DNA of 7,505 nucleotides from assembly GCA_022759065.1 (NCBI GenBank), contig JAEMPZ010000159.1:1-7505 (forward strand), read 5' to 3'. The translations under genes and the position numbers were made by a program. This document shows positions 1 through 5,915 of the stretch, piece by piece. Numbering within the stretch: the stretch's first letter is position 1; each line of letters opens with the position of its first letter. The notes under the pieces are model-generated. The model worked only from the letters and a program-made list of their open reading frames with translations. It ran no database searches and was not told the DNA's origin. Source of the DNA: Acidobacteriota bacterium. Lineage in GTDB: Bacteria; Acidobacteriota; UBA4820; DSQY01.

Positions 1-7
1 AAAGCCC

Positions 8-38
8 CTGCCCGCCCAATATTTAGGGTTGCGGGCAG
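8..38 (-). terminator. Terminator-like hairpin overlapping the 3' end of the exported-protein gene
   Basis: CTGCCCGC (8-15) and GCGGGCAG (31-38) are perfect 8-base inverted arms around a 15-base loop. Read on the minus strand, the first arm lies in the last codons of the gene ending at 23, the stop codon is in the loop, and the second arm is followed by GGGCTTT before the window edge. The start of a T run is visible but its full length is cut off, so termination is likely but not proven. Confidence 0.5.
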
Positions 39-871
39 TAACCAAATTCAAAGCCCCGCGCGCCTTCGCGCCTTTGAAGCGGCTCGCGAGAAGGGAGGAT
101 GCCGAGCTTCACCAACTGAGGCCTGAACTCGTAGCGGAGCTTGGAGGTGGCCACGGGCGTCCGTTCAAGTTCTATGTCAACGTGCACTACGTCGTGGCCC
201 GTTGAGCGCCCCATGCCGGTGGCTGCGTATTCGTCCGAAAGGGCGGGGCTTGGTTTAGCGGCCTCGCACTTTGGTGCTGACGCGGACCTGTCAGCCGCCA
301 GGCCTTTCGGTACTGGCTGGGCCTGGCTAGAAGCAACGCCGCCTAGGACCCCGCCCAGAATCCCGCCTTCCACGCCGCCTGACATTTGTTCCTCGTAAAC
401 GACAGGGGGCGGAGGTGGCGGAACCTTCTCGCGGAAGAAGACCGCTTCTATGACGCCGAGATTGTCCGTCTGTCCCAACGCCGCGCCGTATGAGGAGCGC
501 TCGCCCGTGAAGGTGAACTTGCGCGCCGTGCTCCCGCTGACTTGCCAGCCTGGAATGACGATGCTTTCGTGCGGGTCAAGAACCCACTTGGATGCCTCCC
601 ACGCGCTCGTGTGTTTGGCGTCAATGGTGTTGAGCCCGTCAACGGCGAGCGCCACCGCCACGCGGCAAGACATGGGGTTTGTTATTCTCAGGGAATAGGA
701 GTGGCCCTTGAGCGCCTCGATATAGACGGCGCCGCGCCCTCGGTATTCCGGCCGGGGAACCCCGTCCACCAGCACTTCAAGCGAAAAACCTTCCGGGCTC
801 AGCGCCTTAGCTCCGATGACCATCGCCAGCGCCGCTCCCGCCACCACTGCCAATCTCATTTTCCGGTTCAT
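23..871 (-). CDS. Uncharacterised exported protein with Pro-rich and Gly-rich linker
   Basis: Encodes 282 residues with no function I can assign. The ATG at 871 is preceded by a strong ribosome binding site (GAGGAGGT, about 4 bases away); an upstream extension would run back into the divergent kinase gene. Residues 1-23 look like a Sec signal peptide: basic start (NRKMR), hydrophobic core (LAVVAGAALAMVIG) and an AKA site for signal peptidase I before Leu24. Residues about 28-148 look like a compact beta-rich domain containing RVAVALAVDGLNTID, PGWQVSG and NLGVIEAVFF. I recall similar stretches in hypothetical proteins of acidobacteria and related groups, but could not search. Then follow six prolines (151-156), a Gly-rich stretch (GGVEGGILGGVLGG, 165-178) and an Ala/Ser-rich spacer. 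A conserved-looking tail (about 218-282) includes STGHDVVHVDIELER and LRYEFRPQLVKLGILP. The linker resembles those of TonB-like proteins, but there is no recognisable TonB C-terminal domain. Likely periplasmic or envelope-associated (inference). It is divergent from the kinase gene. Confidence 0.85.
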   Translation of the reverse strand: MNRKMRLAVVAGAALAMVIGAKALSPEGFSLEVLVDGVPRPEYRGRGAVYIEALKGHSYSLRITNPMSCRVAVALAVDGLNTIDAKHTSAWEASKWVLDPHESIVIPGWQVSGSTARKFTFTGERSSYGAALGQTDNLGVIEAVFFREKVPPPPPPVVYEEQMSGGVEGGILGGVLGGVASSQAQPVPKGLAADRSASAPKCEAAKPSPALSDEYAATGMGRSTGHDVVHVDIELERTPVATSKLRYEFRPQLVKLGILPSREPLQRREGARGFEFGYCPQP

Positions 872-929
872 GGTAACCTCCTCACGCCTTCCTGGGACCG
901 CGGCGTTCTGAAAAAGTTCCCACCGCAGT

Positions 930-958
930 TTGCATTCCGGGCCGGGATTGGGGATAAT
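930..958 (+). promoter_or_regulatory. Sigma70-like promoter candidate for the kinase gene
   Basis: GATAAT (953-958) matches the -10 consensus at five of six positions. TTGCAT (930-935), exactly 17 bases upstream, keeps the TTG of the -35 box but is otherwise weak. Transcription would start near 965, leaving a leader of about a dozen bases with the ribosome binding site at 968-973. No equally convincing promoter was seen for the divergent minus-strand gene. Confidence 0.45.
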
Positions 959-977
959 CTCTGCTTTGGGGAGAGCC

Positions 978-1625
978 GTGAACGTCGAAATGCGCCACTC
1001 TTTCATCGCGGTCGAAGGCCCTATCGGGGTCGGCAAGACGACGCTGGCGAAGCAGATCAGCAAGCGCCTTGGCGGGGCGTTGCTCCTCGAGGACGTTCAC
1101 AATCCTTTCCTGGCGGACTTTTACTCGGGCCGGAAAGGCGCCGCTTTTCAATGCCAGCTCTTCTTTCTTCTGACGCGCTACCAGCAGCAGCGCGATCTCT
1201 TGCAGCGAAGCCTTTTCGATTCGCGCCTCGTGACGGACTACATCGCCCAGAAGGACAAGATATTCGCCCACCTGACGCTGGACGACTCCGAGCTGACGAT
1301 CTACCAGAAACTGTATGGCCTCTTGATGGAAAATCTGCCTAAGCCGGACGTGATCATCTACTTGCAGGCGACGGCGGAAAACTTGAAAAAGCGGATCCGT
1401 TCCAGAAACCGCGACTATGAAAAGCAGGTCGCGGACGAATACGTCGAGCGCCTCGCGGAAGCCTACAACTACTTCTTTTTTCACTACCGCGAGACGCCCC
1501 TCTTGATTGTTAACACGAATGAGGTAGACTTTAGCAGGAACGAACCCGAGCTGGACCACCTTCTTGCTCAGGTGAACCGGCTCGAGAACGGCGTGCTTTT
1601 GTACGCCCCGCTCGGATCCTCATAG
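978..1625 (+). CDS. Deoxynucleoside kinase (dCK/dGK/TK2-like family)
   Basis: Phosphorylates deoxyribonucleosides to 5'-monophosphates using ATP, a cytosolic salvage step for dNTP supply. Encodes 215 residues from the GTG at 978, close to the usual size. The P-loop GPIGVGKT is at 14-21. An acidic residue after the second strand (Glu38, in LLLEDVHNPFL) and the FQCQLFFLLTRYQQQ helix (57-71) fit the substrate site of this family. TDYIAQKDKIF (86-96) stands where eukaryotic relatives have the ERS/DRY element. An Arg-rich lid (KRIRSRNRDYE, 138-148) and FFFHYRETPLLIVNTNEVDF near the end complete the fold. GTG at 978 is preferred: GGGGAGA (968-974) lies just upstream, whereas the in-frame TTG at 930 falls in the likely -35 box and ATG 990 is too far from the ribosome binding site. 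The exact nucleoside preference cannot be read from the sequence. It is followed 97 bases later by panB on the same strand, so cotranscription is plausible. Confidence 0.9.
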   Translation: MNVEMRHSFIAVEGPIGVGKTTLAKQISKRLGGALLLEDVHNPFLADFYSGRKGAAFQCQLFFLLTRYQQQRDLLQRSLFDSRLVTDYIAQKDKIFAHLTLDDSELTIYQKLYGLLMENLPKPDVIIYLQATAENLKKRIRSRNRDYEKQVADEYVERLAEAYNYFFFHYRETPLLIVNTNEVDFSRNEPELDHLLAQVNRLENGVLLYAPLGSS

Positions 1626-1637
1626 AGGACAGGGACG

Positions 1638-1655
1638 GGGCTTGGACGCAAGCCC
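1638..1655 (+). other. Short hairpin between the kinase gene and panB
   Basis: GGGCTTG (1638-1644) and CAAGCCC (1649-1655) form a 7-base stem with a GACG loop, extendable with one bulged G. No T run follows, so it is not a classical terminator. It may stabilise or process a shared transcript or partly attenuate read-through into panB (inference). I see no good sigma70 promoter in the remaining 1626-1722 stretch. Confidence 0.35.
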
Positions 1656-1722
1656 GTAACAGGAACTCTTTCCCGCAATCCCTCAGCTCGCGCGAAAGGG
1701 ATGGGGAGAAAGGAGAAGCAAA

Positions 1723-2601
1723 ATGTCCAAAATGGGATCGCTTGCCCACGAGGCCATAAGCGTGCCCGCTTTAAGGGAACGCAAGGCCGCGGGGGAGAGG
1801 GTGGTCATGTTGACCGCCTACGACTACCCGTCGGCACGCCTCGGCGAGGAGGCCGGAGCCGATATCCTGCTGGTCGGGGACTCGCTCGGAATGGTCGTCC
1901 AAGGCCAGCCCGACACCCTGAGAGTCACGCTGGACCAGATCGTCTACCACTGTTCGATGGTAAGCCGGGCCGCGAAGCGGGCCCTGGTCGTGGCCGACAT
2001 GCCCTTTTTGACCTACCACACCGGCCTTGACGACGCGATGAGAAATTGCGGGCGCTGCGTCCAGGAGGGCGGCGTCCAGGCGGTCAAAGTCGAGGGCGGC
2101 TCCAAGAGAGCGAAGCTCATCGCCCACCTAGTAGATAATGAAATCCCCGTCATGGGCCACATTGGGCTCACCCCGCAGTCTCTTCACGCGCTGGGCGGCT
2201 TCAAGGTACAGGGCAAGACGCTCGAAGCGGCCGAGGCGTTGTTGAAGGACGCGCTTGCCGTTGAAGAGGCCGGGGCATTTGCTCTGGTCCTTGAGTGCAT
2301 TCCGGCCGAGGTGGCGGCGGAAATAACCGCCCGAGCCAAGATTCCGACCATCGGCATAGGCGCCGGCCCCCACTGCGACGGCCAGGTTCTGGTCTTCCAC
2401 GACCTTCTGGGGCTGTACGAAGGCCACTTGCCGAGGTTCGTCCGCAAGTACGGCGACTTCGGCGCGATGATGCGCGAAGCGCTCGGGAGGTTCGGCAGGG
2501 ACGTGCGGGAGGGGAAGTTCCCATCGGAGGAAGAGGCCTTCCATCTGCCCGAGGAGACATCCAGGCTGTTTGCAAGGGAGGCCCGCGTTGCTCATTCTTG
2601 A
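1723..2601 (+). CDS. panB: 3-methyl-2-oxobutanoate hydroxymethyltransferase (ketopantoate hydroxymethyltransferase)
   Basis: Transfers a hydroxymethyl group from 5,10-methylene-tetrahydrofolate to 2-oxoisovalerate, giving ketopantoate, the first committed step of pantothenate synthesis (cytosol). Encodes 292 residues, slightly longer than the usual 260-280. Family landmarks are all present: MLTAYDYPSARL (29-40), VGDSLGMVVQG with metal ligand Asp53, VVADMPFLTYH with Asp92, VKVEGG with Glu124, GHIGLTPQ (145-152), LECIP with catalytic-site Glu191, and TIGIGAG (209-215). The fold is a (beta/alpha)8 barrel forming a decamer in known members. ATG 1723 is chosen because AAGGAG (1710-1715) lies seven bases upstream; Met4 is a possible but less well placed start. 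It leads a panB-panC-panD cluster, and its last 14 bases overlap the start of panC, implying translational coupling. No frameshift or missing active-site residue was seen. Confidence 0.97.
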   Translation: MSKMGSLAHEAISVPALRERKAAGERVVMLTAYDYPSARLGEEAGADILLVGDSLGMVVQGQPDTLRVTLDQIVYHCSMVSRAAKRALVVADMPFLTYHTGLDDAMRNCGRCVQEGGVQAVKVEGGSKRAKLIAHLVDNEIPVMGHIGLTPQSLHALGGFKVQGKTLEAAEALLKDALAVEEAGAFALVLECIPAEVAAEITARAKIPTIGIGAGPHCDGQVLVFHDLLGLYEGHLPRFVRKYGDFGAMMREALGRFGRDVREGKFPSEEEAFHLPEETSRLFAREARVAHS

Positions 2602-3451
2602 GGCCTCGGCGGAAACCATGGCAACTTGCCGCGCGTGGAAACGGGGCGGCGCCCGCGTGGGTTTCGTCCCAACGATGGGGTATCTGCACGAGGGCCACAT
2701 TTCGCTGGTTCGAATCGCGAAAGAGAGCTGTGACAAAGTCGTGGCCTCCATATTCGTGAACCCCACGCAGTTTGGCCCGAACGAGGATTTCGCCCGCTAT
2801 CCGCGCGATCTGAAGCGGGACGCCGCCATGTGCGAGGCGGCCGGCGTTGACCTCCTGTTCGTGCCTCCGGTTGAAGAAATATATCCGGTTGGATCAGCGA
2901 CATTCGTCAACGTGGAGGGGCCGATTACCTCCACCCTCTGCGGAGCGAGCCGCCCAGGCCATTTCAGGGGAGTCGCCACCGTCGTGGCAAAGCTTTTCGG
3001 GATCGTCGGGCCGGATGTCGCCGTGTTCGGCCAGAAGGACGCCCAGCAGCTTCTCGTGATACGGCGCATGACCAGGGACCTTTTCTTTCCCGTCGAAATC
3101 GTCGCCGGCCCCATCGTGCGCGAAAGCGACGGGCTGGCGATGAGCAGCCGCAACGCCTATCTCGGTCCTGACGAGCGGGCGCAAGCAACGGTTTTATGGC
3201 GCTCACTCCAGGAGGCCGCGAGGATGTTTGAAGGAGGGGAGCGAAGGGCCGCGAAAATAGTGGCCAAAGCCCGTGAAATCATCGCCTGCTCGCCACTCGC
3301 CCGCCCCGATTACGTAGAATTGGTGGACAACGAGACGCTGTTGCCGGTCCAGGGAAACATAGACGGGACGGCGCTGCTTGCGCTGGCCGTTTTTTTTGGC
3401 AAGACCCGCCTCATTGACAACGCCGTTTTGCAAGGCAAGGAGTCCCAATAA
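2588..3451 (+). CDS. panC: Pantothenate synthetase (pantoate--beta-alanine ligase), TTG start
   Basis: Activates pantoate with ATP to pantoyl-adenylate and joins it to beta-alanine, giving pantothenate, AMP and pyrophosphate. Encodes 287 residues, matching the usual ~280. The Rossmann-type nucleotidyltransferase motifs are intact: [10 protein letters not shown] (28-37, the HIGH element), [20 protein letters not shown] (54-73), [16 protein letters not shown] (122-137), FGQKDAQQL (147-155) and the KMSKS-like element GLAMSSRN (182-189). The start is taken as TTG 2588 because GGGAGG (2576-2581) sits six bases before it and the resulting N-terminus ([11 protein letters not shown]) aligns with E. 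coli PanC (MLIIETLP), keeping the first beta strand. The first downstream ATG (2618, Met11) would remove it. The start lies inside the end of panB (14-base overlap), and the stop codon overlaps the panD start by one base (TAATG). Both overlaps point to a coupled operon. A T8 run at 3390-3397 encodes Val-Phe-Phe. Confidence 0.95.
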   Translation: MLILEASAETMATCRAWKRGGARVGFVPTMGYLHEGHISLVRIAKESCDKVVASIFVNPTQFGPNEDFARYPRDLKRDAAMCEAAGVDLLFVPPVEEIYPVGSATFVNVEGPITSTLCGASRPGHFRGVATVVAKLFGIVGPDVAVFGQKDAQQLLVIRRMTRDLFFPVEIVAGPIVRESDGLAMSSRNAYLGPDERAQATVLWRSLQEAARMFEGGERRAAKIVAKAREIIACSPLARPDYVELVDNETLLPVQGNIDGTALLALAVFFGKTRLIDNAVLQGKESQ

Positions 3452-3822
3452 TGCTTCTGACCATGCTCAAAGGTAAAATCCACCGTGCCACCGTGACAGA
3501 CGCGAACCTTGACTACGAGGGCTCGGTGACGATAGACAGCGGCCTCTTGGAGGCATCCGGAATGCTTCCTTACGAATCGGTCGAAATCTACAACGTCACC
3601 AACGGATCGCGGCTTAGGACTTACATTCTTCCAGCGGAAAAGGGCTCTGGAACGGTCTGCGTCAACGGCGCCGCCGCCCACCATGCGCGAAAAGGCGACA
3701 TCGTCATTCTGGCGGCTTATGCGATGATGGAAGCTGACGAAGCCGCTAAGTTCCATCCGCTCGTGGTTTTGGTGGATGCCCGAAACCGGATAGTGAAAGT
3801 CTCAAAATACGGCATGTCGTGA
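3451..3822 (+). CDS. panD: Aspartate 1-decarboxylase (pyruvoyl-dependent) precursor
   Basis: Decarboxylates L-aspartate to beta-alanine, the second substrate of PanC. Encodes 123 residues, the normal length. It is made as an inactive proenzyme that cleaves itself between Gly24 and Ser25 (YEGS, 22-25); Ser25 becomes the pyruvoyl cofactor. Residues placed as in E. coli PanD include Lys9, His11, Arg54, Thr57 and Tyr58, and the stretch NVTNG (48-52) and [16 protein letters not shown] (71-86) are characteristic. The ATG at 3451 overlaps the panC stop codon by one base, with GGAG (3439-3442) upstream inside panC, so translation is probably coupled. In enterobacteria maturation needs PanZ; no such gene is visible here, and many bacterial PanD proteins self-process. 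No T-rich terminator is obvious after the stop, only small stems (ATCAC/GTGAT at 3824-3836). Confidence 0.97.
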   Translation: MLLTMLKGKIHRATVTDANLDYEGSVTIDSGLLEASGMLPYESVEIYNVTNGSRLRTYILPAEKGSGTVCVNGAAAHHARKGDIVILAAYAMMEADEAAKFHPLVVLVDARNRIVKVSKYGMS

Positions 3823-3840
3823 AATCACCCAGTGATGGGC

Positions 3841-3902
3841 GCCCCCAAAAGTTTTCTGGCAATTTTCCTCAATTGGTCCTAGAATAGCCGCCTTTTGGGG
3901 GC
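3841..3902. repeat. Perfect 11-bp inverted repeat bracketing a promoter candidate
   Basis: GCCCCCAAAAG (3841-3851) and CTTTTGGGGGC (3892-3902) are exact reverse complements separated by 40 bases. The arms are about 51 bp apart centre to centre, close to five helical turns. The left arm ends just upstream of the likely -35 box and the right arm lies at the likely transcription start. This suits paired operator sites or, in a read-through transcript from panD, a long-loop hairpin. No T run follows, so it is not an intrinsic terminator. Function is inferred only from geometry. Confidence 0.6.
3856..3885 (+). promoter_or_regulatory. Sigma70-like promoter candidate for the malic enzyme gene
   Basis: TAGAAT (3880-3885) matches the -10 consensus at five of six positions. 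CTGGCA (3856-3861), 18 bases upstream, matches the -35 consensus at four of six. Transcription would start near 3892, giving a leader of about 110 bases. Between the two boxes lies an AT-rich imperfect dyad (CAATT at 3861-3865 and AATTG at 3871-3875), a possible regulator site. Confidence 0.45.
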
Positions 3903-3949
3903 CTCAAGGCCCGGGGAATCGGTCCCGAAGGGTTGGGGCCAGAGGAGGC
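3899..3949 (+). promoter_or_regulatory. Candidate structured mRNA leader with alternative stems upstream of the malic enzyme gene
   Basis: GGCCC (3908-3912) can pair either with GGGCC just upstream (3899-3903, loop TCAA) or with GGGCC downstream (3936-3940). In the second form an inner stem GGGA/TCCC (3914-3917 with 3923-3926) and an outer stem GCCTC/GAGGC (3901-3905 with 3945-3949) also form. The outer stem covers the AGAGGAGG ribosome binding site of the short ORF at 3953. The two forms exclude each other, so the leader could act as a switch. All stems are short and GC-rich DNA makes such pairings common; no known riboswitch class was recognised. Confidence 0.3.
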
Positions 3950-3952
3950 GCA

Positions 3953-3991
3953 ATGAACTTCAACCCATTGCTGCCAACAGCTAATGAATAG
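3953..3991 (+). CDS. Possible 12-residue leader peptide ORF upstream of the malic enzyme gene
   Basis: An ATG at 3953 preceded by AGAGGAGG (3941-3948, four bases away) opens a 12-codon ORF, MNFNPLLPTANE, ending with TAG at 3989-3991. The ribosome binding site is as strong as that of the real gene that follows, whose own GGGGAGGA overlaps the TAG, and the malic enzyme ATG is 12 bases past the stop. Such spacing allows re-initiation or coupling. The peptide has two prolines and no run of a single amino acid as in classical attenuators. It may be a chance ORF. Confidence 0.35.
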   Translation: MNFNPLLPTANE

Positions 3992-4003
3992 GGGAGGAAT
4001 GCC

Positions 4004-5734
4004 ATGAAAAACTACGCTTTCAAGATAGACCCGCTGACGGGAGAGGAATATTACGAGGTTTACCTCCGCGGCTCAAGCATCCTTGCCGACCCGCTATTGA
4101 ACAAGGGCGCGGCGTTCAGTTGGGGGGAGAGGTCGGAACTAGGGCTGACGGGCCTCCTACCTATAGGCGTCTCCGCGATCGAAGGCCAGGTCAAAAGGGC
4201 ACTGGAGAGTTACCAGCGGAAGCCAGACGACCTCGAGCGGTACATCTTTCTTCTTGGCCTTTTGAACCGGAACGAGACGCTTTTCTACCGGCTTCTCACC
4301 GAGAACCTCAACGAAATGGTGCCGGTGGTCTATACGCCAACCGTTGGCCAGGCGTGCCTGATGATGAGCCACATCATGAGGCGCCCTCGCGGCGTCTACA
4401 TAAGCCCCGCCAATATCGCCAGAATAGACGATATTTTTCAAAACGTGCCGATGCCCGAAGTGAAACTGATTGTGGTCACGGATGGGGAGCGCATCCTCGG
4501 CCTTGGCGACCTCGGCGTTGACGGAATGGGCATTCCCGTCGGCAAAGTGAGCCTCTACGTCGCGGCCGGGGGGCTTCATCCAGCCTGCTGCTTGCCTGTA
4601 TGTCTTGACGTGGGGACGAACAACGAACGGCTGTTGAAAGACCCGCTTTACATGGGCTACCCGCACCCGCGTCTCGAAGGAGATGACTATTTCGACTTCG
4701 TGGAACGCTTCGTCATCGGCGTGAAACGCAATTTCCCCGGGGTGCTCTTGCAGTGGGAGGACTTCGCGAAACACAAGGCCTTCAAGCTGCTCGAAATGTA
4801 CAGAGAGCGGATTCTCTCATTTGACGACGACATTCAAGGCACTGGCGCGACCGCTTGCGCCGCCCTTTTGACCGCGATGCGCATCAAGAAGGAACATTTC
4901 AGGGACCAGCGTTTTGTCATCGTCGGCCTGGGGCAGGCCGGAACCGGAATAGCCGACAGCATCAGGGCGATCCTCATGGAGGAGGGCCTCTCCAAAGCAG
5001 AGGCCTGCCGCCACATCTACGCGGTGGACCAGCCCGGGCTCCTCATGCAGGACAGCCCGAACCTGGAGGAACAGCAAAAACTCTACGCCCAGCCGCGCTC
5101 GGCCGTGTCCGGCTGGAAGCTGGCGAAAGAGGGAAGCATAACGCTGGAGGACGTCATACTGAACGCCAAGGCGACTGTGCTCGTCGGCGTGACGGCGAAG
5201 CGGGGCCTATTCAGCAAGCCGATACTGGAGCAGATGGGAAGGAACAGCGAGCGCCCGATGATCCTCGTTCTGTCAAACCCGACAGCCAAGAGCGAATGCA
5301 CGCCGGAGGAGGCGTTACAGGCCACGAACGGCCGGGCCCTCGTGGCGACCGGCAGCCCCTTCAAGCCCGTGGTTTGGGAGGGGCGCGAAATAGCCTTTTC
5401 GCAGTGCAACAACCTCTACGTTTTCCCGGGCGCAGGCCTTGGCTCCCTCGTCGGCCAGGCCAGCAAACTTACGAACGAAATGTTCATCAGCACCAGCAAG
5501 GCGCTCTCGGCCATGGTGACCGACGAGCAGATGAATCGCGGCCTTTTGTTGCCAGAGATGAAGGACATCCGCAAGGTCTCTTTTGAAGTCGCGCTGGCCG
5601 TCGCCAAGGAGGCTCGCGATTCAGGCCTGGGACGCCAGCTGAGCGATTCGCACCTGATGGCCGTCATCGCCAAGGCTCAGTGGGAGCCGCACTACTATCC
5701 TTACAAGCCCGGCAGCCACCAAGGATTGGGCTGA
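4004..5734 (+). CDS. maeA: NAD-type malic enzyme (malate dehydrogenase, oxaloacetate-decarboxylating)
   Basis: Oxidatively decarboxylates L-malate to pyruvate and CO2 with reduction of NAD(P); cytosolic, linking the TCA cycle to pyruvate. Encodes 576 residues, the size of E. coli MaeA (565), not the shorter or MaeB fusion forms. The N-terminal malic domain has NKGAAFSWGER (33-43), NETLFYRL (90-97), VVYTPTVGQAC with catalytic Tyr110, and TDGERILGLGDLGVDGMGIP with Arg163 and general-base Lys181. Metal ligands are Glu252 and Asp253 (QWEDF) and Asp276 in FDDDIQGT, where most relatives have FNDD. The NAD-binding domain has VGLGQAGTG (307-315), and VDQPGLLMQDSPNL (341-354) resembles MaeA (VDRFGLLTDKMPNL) and lacks the Ser-Lys pair that binds NADP phosphate in animal enzymes, so NAD is the likely cofactor (inference). 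SNPTAKSE, VATGSPF and QCNNLYVFPGAGLG follow as expected. Start: GGGGAGGA (3991-3998) lies five bases before the ATG. It has its own promoter candidate and terminator, so it is probably monocistronic. Confidence 0.95.
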   Translation: MKNYAFKIDPLTGEEYYEVYLRGSSILADPLLNKGAAFSWGERSELGLTGLLPIGVSAIEGQVKRALESYQRKPDDLERYIFLLGLLNRNETLFYRLLTENLNEMVPVVYTPTVGQACLMMSHIMRRPRGVYISPANIARIDDIFQNVPMPEVKLIVVTDGERILGLGDLGVDGMGIPVGKVSLYVAAGGLHPACCLPVCLDVGTNNERLLKDPLYMGYPHPRLEGDDYFDFVERFVIGVKRNFPGVLLQWEDFAKHKAFKLLEMYRERILSFDDDIQGTGATACAALLTAMRIKKEHFRDQRFVIVGLGQAGTGIADSIRAILMEEGLSKAEACRHIYAVDQPGLLMQDSPNLEEQQKLYAQPRSAVSGWKLAKEGSITLEDVILNAKATVLVGVTAKRGLFSKPILEQMGRNSERPMILVLSNPTAKSECTPEEALQATNGRALVATGSPFKPVVWEGREIAFSQCNNLYVFPGAGLGSLVGQASKLTNEMFISTSKALSAMVTDEQMNRGLLLPEMKDIRKVSFEVALAVAKEARDSGLGRQLSDSHLMAVIAKAQWEPHYYPYKPGSHQGLG

Positions 5735-5759
5735 CCCCAATCCCGCGCTTGTAGCGGGA
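5723..5759 (+). other. Two overlapping hairpins at the malic enzyme stop codon
   Basis: GGATTGGG (5723-5730) pairs perfectly with CCCAATCC (5736-5743), leaving the TGA stop in the loop. TCCCGC (5741-5746) pairs with GCGGGA (5754-5759). The two stems share bases 5741-5743, so both cannot form in full at once. No T run follows either one. They may protect the 3' end of the transcript together with the terminator downstream (inference). Confidence 0.4.
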
Positions 5760-5776
5760 CGGTGACCCTAGGTAAA

Positions 5777-5810
5777 AATGAGGAGGCGCGAAGCCTCCTC
5801 ATTCTTATTT
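5777..5810 (+). terminator. Intrinsic terminator after the malic enzyme gene
   Basis: AATGAGGAGGC (5777-5787) and GCCTCCTCATT (5793-5803) form a perfect 11-base stem with a GCGAA loop, followed by CTTATTT. The run of five A residues on the left side gives a T run on the opposite strand, so it could work in both directions. It separates the malic enzyme gene from the transporter gene. Confidence 0.85.
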
Positions 5811-5909
5811 ACAGGATCCGCTGCTCGTAATTTGTCTCTCACCAGCGGTCGAGTTTCCCGCTGTGCCTTCGCCCCAGCCGTTGAAGGCCTTCGCAATGTT
5901 TCCCTCGTG

Positions 5910-5915
5910 TATAAT
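5910..5915 (+). promoter_or_regulatory. Perfect -10 box (TATAAT) for the transporter gene
   Basis: TATAAT at 5910-5915 is an exact -10 consensus in otherwise GC-rich DNA, 20 bases before the GTG start at 5935. Transcription would begin near 5922, just before the ribosome binding site. The -35 region is weak: TTGAAG (5881-5886) is 23 bases away, too far, and TTCGCA (5890-5895) is only 14 bases away. An activator or relaxed -35 use is possible. The rest of 5811-5909 holds no gene that I can support. Confidence 0.45.

Noticed and set aside
930..977. Upstream TTG start (930) extending the kinase by 16 residues.
   Set aside because: It coincides with the likely -35 box, has no ribosome binding site, and the added residues precede the normal family N-terminus.
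542..1342. Plus-strand reading frame of 266 codons across the exported-protein gene, the divergent region and the kinase gene.
   Set aside because: It spans two well-supported genes and their promoter region in another frame; composition is Arg/Pro-rich, as expected from an off-frame reading.
882..1559. Long minus-strand reading frame opposite the deoxynucleoside kinase gene (225 codons).
   Set aside because: It mirrors a gene with clear kinase motifs. The predicted protein has no recognisable domain, and such antisense frames are usual in GC-rich DNA.
2128..2766. Minus-strand frame of 212 codons opposite panB and panC.
   Set aside because: It lies opposite the conserved panB/panC junction, with no domain and no ribosome binding site noted. 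A shadow of the coding strand.
3390..3397. T8 run near the 3' end of panC, considered as a slippage site giving a PanC-PanD fusion.
   Set aside because: Shifting into the panD frame meets a TGA at 3415, before panD, so no fusion would form. Slippage would only shorten PanC.
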